Assembly: GCA_946481225.1 (NCBI GenBank)
Contig: CAMLNJ010000212.1
Span: forward strand, 1 to 5,947
Direction of reading: 5' to 3'
Source of the DNA: an uncultured Verrucomicrobiota bacterium
GTDB lineage: Bacteria > Verrucomicrobiota > Verrucomicrobiae > Opitutales > Opitutaceae
Length of the DNA: 5,947 nucleotides
Below, one piece after another: positions 4,789-5,947 of this stretch. Every line of letters starts with the position of its first letter. Position 1 is the stretch's first letter. Made by a program: the position numbers and the translations under genes. The notes beneath the pieces were generated by a model. That model was not told the origin of the DNA and did not search any database. It was given only the letters and a program-made list of their open reading frames with translations.

Positions 4789-5475
4789 ATGAAGCCGCAG
4801 GTTAAGTTGGCGGAGGCGAGGGCGCCGGACGGGGCGCGGTTGACGCTGCATGCGCACGAAGGGGAATTTGTCGTGCGCGTGGACGGGCAGGCTCTGATGC
4901 ATTCGGCGTTGGCCGAGTCGGAGGAACGGCTGGGCGAACTGGCGGCGGAGGAGGCGAAGAAAAAGAAGGGCGCGCGCGTGCTGGTGGGCGGGCTCGGGCT
5001 GGGGTTCACGCTGCGGCGGGTGTTGGCGGGGCTGGCCAAGGATGCGAAAGTGGAGGTGGCGGAGCTGGTGCCGGAGGTGGTGGCGTGGAACCGGACTTTT
5101 TTGCGCGAGCTAAATGGCGGCGCCTTGACGGATGCGCGCGTGACGGTGCGCGTCGGCGACGTGAGCGCGGCGCTGGGAAAGGCGAAGTGGGATGTGGTCG
5201 CGCTGGACGTGGACAACGGGCCGGCGGCGATGGTGCGCGCGGGCAACGCGGGTTTGTATGACGAGCGCGGCGTGGCGCGGCTGGCGGCGGCGTTGCGGCC
5301 GGGCGGGACTTTGCTGGTGTGGTCGGCCGGGCCGGACAGGGCGTTTGAGCGGCGGCTGACGGCGGCCGGGCTGGTCGGCGTGCGGGCGGAGGCGCCGCGG
5401 ACGGGCGTGCGGGCAAGGAGCCGGGGCTATGTGATTTTCGTGGCGGAACGGGGCGGGGCGGAAGAGGCGGTCTAA
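4789..5475 (+). CDS. Spermidine-synthase-like SAM-dependent methyltransferase-fold protein
   Basis: A 228-residue cytosolic protein with a Rossmann nucleotide-binding fold of the spermidine synthase type. The N-terminal part (26-52) carries FVVRVDGQALMHSALAESEE, like the 'dG..lMsS..h.sE' strand region of spermidine synthases. Motif I is VLVGGLGLGF (64-73). The acidic residue binding the ribose is Glu92 in VAELVPE. VRVGDV follows (Asp124), then WDVVALDVDNGP (134-145), GLYDERG (155-161) and the PGG turn (171-173). I see no clear counterpart of the canonical polyamine-site and catalytic motif, so a true spermidine synthase is doubtful; the family includes many uncharacterised members annotated only by fold. 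Residues 52-60 are Lys/Glu-rich (AAEEAKKKK). Codons are strongly G-rich on the plus strand, as in the amidohydrolase gene. Upstream is a 116-bp gap with a nested inverted repeat, so it probably has its own control or lies distal in an operon. Confidence 0.75.
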   Translation: MKPQVKLAEARAPDGARLTLHAHEGEFVVRVDGQALMHSALAESEERLGELAAEEAKKKKGARVLVGGLGLGFTLRRVLAGLAKDAKVEVAELVPEVVAWNRTFLRELNGGALTDARVTVRVGDVSAALGKAKWDVVALDVDNGPAAMVRAGNAGLYDERGVARLAAALRPGGTLLVWSAGPDRAFERRLTAAGLVGVRAEAPRTGVRARSRGYVIFVAERGGAEEAV

Positions 5476-5539
5476 GGTCGAATGCGACGCGGCGGGGGCC
5501 GCGCGGGGCAAGGAATGGGCGTGTCGCAATCGCGGTGGC

Positions 5540-5574
5540 GACTTGCGACTTGAGACCTTTGACTTGCGACGGAT
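5540..5574. repeat. Period-7 GACTTGC-type array
   Basis: Consecutive heptamers read gacttgc (5540-5546), gacttga (5547-5553), gaccttt (5554-5560), gacttgc (5561-5567), then a decayed gacggat (5568-5574). The gac start is kept in all five units. It lies between the methyltransferase-like gene and yqeY and encodes nothing recognisable. Confidence 0.65.
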
Positions 5575-5575
5575 C

Positions 5576-5594
5576 GAGCCTGCGCCGCAGGCTC
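5576..5594. repeat. Hairpin immediately upstream of yqeY
   Basis: gagcctgc (5576-5583) pairs perfectly with gcaggctc (5587-5594) around a gcc loop, ending eight bases before the yqeY ATG. In a transcript entering from upstream it would occupy the place of a ribosome binding site, and none is visible. No T-run follows, so termination is unlikely. It could influence translation, or be part of the adjoining intergenic repeat. Confidence 0.55.
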
Positions 5595-5602
5595 CGCCTT
5601 CT

Positions 5603-5947
5603 ATGGCCACGATTTATGAGACCCTGCGCGCCGAGATCATCGTCGCGATGAAAGCCAAGGATAGCGCGCGCGCCACCATCCTGCGCACGGCGGACGCCGC
5701 GATCCAGCGCTCGGCGATGGATCAAAACAAGCCGATCGACGACGTGCTCGCGACCGCGACGCTGCGCAAGTCGGTGAAGAATCTTCAGGACGCGATCATC
5801 GAGTTCGAGAAGGGCGGTCGCGCCGATCTCGTGGCGGCGAACAAGGCGGAGATCGCGGTGCTGGAAAAGTTTCTACCGGCGGGGATCGACGGGGCGAAGC
5901 TCGAGGCGATCATCGCCGAGGTGATCGCGGCGACGGGTGCGAGCTCG
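5603..5947 (+). CDS. yqeY: GatB/YqeY-domain protein, 3' end cut by window
   Basis: The 115 codons present run in frame to the last base. The sequence starts MATIYETLRAEIIVAMKAKD and continues with ILRTADAAIQ, LRKSVKNLQDAIIEFEKGGR, ADLVAANKAEIAVLEKFLP and a segment beginning the second helical domain (LEAIIAEVIAATGASS). This is the YqeY family (PF09424): small cytosolic all-helical proteins of about 147-150 residues related to the tRNA-binding tail of the GatB amidotransferase subunit. Their exact role is unsettled. About 30-35 C-terminal residues should lie outside the window. The ATG has no Shine-Dalgarno motif, but the start fits family members precisely. It is on the same strand as the preceding genes, 127 bp after the methyltransferase-like gene. 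Confidence 0.9.
   Translation, partial: MATIYETLRAEIIVAMKAKDSARATILRTADAAIQRSAMDQNKPIDDVLATATLRKSVKNLQDAIIEFEKGGRADLVAANKAEIAVLEKFLPAGIDGAKLEAIIAEVIAATGASS

Noticed and set aside
5540..5574. CRISPR-like array
   Set aside because: The units are 7 bp and contiguous, with no spacers and no cas genes in the window.
5006..5725. 239-codon minus-strand frame across the methyltransferase-like gene and the start of yqeY
   Set aside because: Pro/Arg/Ala-rich low-complexity translation, antisense to two recognisable genes.

Overview
The window is GC-rich DNA from a bacterial chromosome. I infer a member of the Verrucomicrobiota, probably close to Opitutaceae. The grounds are the gene content (secreted LamG-fold protein, amidohydrolase, RidA, spermidine-synthase-like protein, YqeY), start codons mostly without a Shine-Dalgarno sequence, and intergenic stretches rich in short repeats and inverted repeats. 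The lineage rests on general impression, not on a marker gene.

Left part (1-1018): a strong intrinsic terminator (9-48) ends a gene that lies outside the window. It is followed by about 190 bp with no recognisable gene, then a small lipoprotein on the minus strand (240-623). The mature part of this lipoprotein is built of five 17-18-residue helical repeats. The 395 bp upstream of it hold no convincing gene, but contain a 14-bp tandem duplication and two hairpins.

Middle part (1019-2077): a graveyard of insertion sequences. A fragment of an IS3-family OrfB transposase runs directly into an IS4-family DDE transposase that has lost its N-terminus. The IS4 remnant carries three single-base frameshifts in or beside short G or C runs, and probably an internal deletion near its end. 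All three acidic catalytic codons and the YREK signature can still be read, split over two frames.

Right part (2274-5947): all genes are on the plus strand. They are an exported single-domain LamG/concanavalin-A-like protein (2274-3098), an amidohydrolase-2 family metal hydrolase (3354-4178), a RidA/YjgF-family protein 32 bp downstream (4211-4672), a spermidine-synthase-like SAM-binding protein (4789-5475), and the first 115 codons of a GatB/YqeY-domain protein cut by the window edge (5603-5947). The amidohydrolase and RidA genes are close enough to be co-transcribed. The later gaps (116 and 127 bp) carry structured repeats: a nested inverted repeat before the methyltransferase-like gene, and a period-7 array plus a hairpin before yqeY.

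I see no CRISPR array, tRNA, rRNA, defence cassette or clearly new multi-gene system. The most distinctive items are the repeat lipoprotein, the IS3/IS4 chimera and the structured intergenic repeats.
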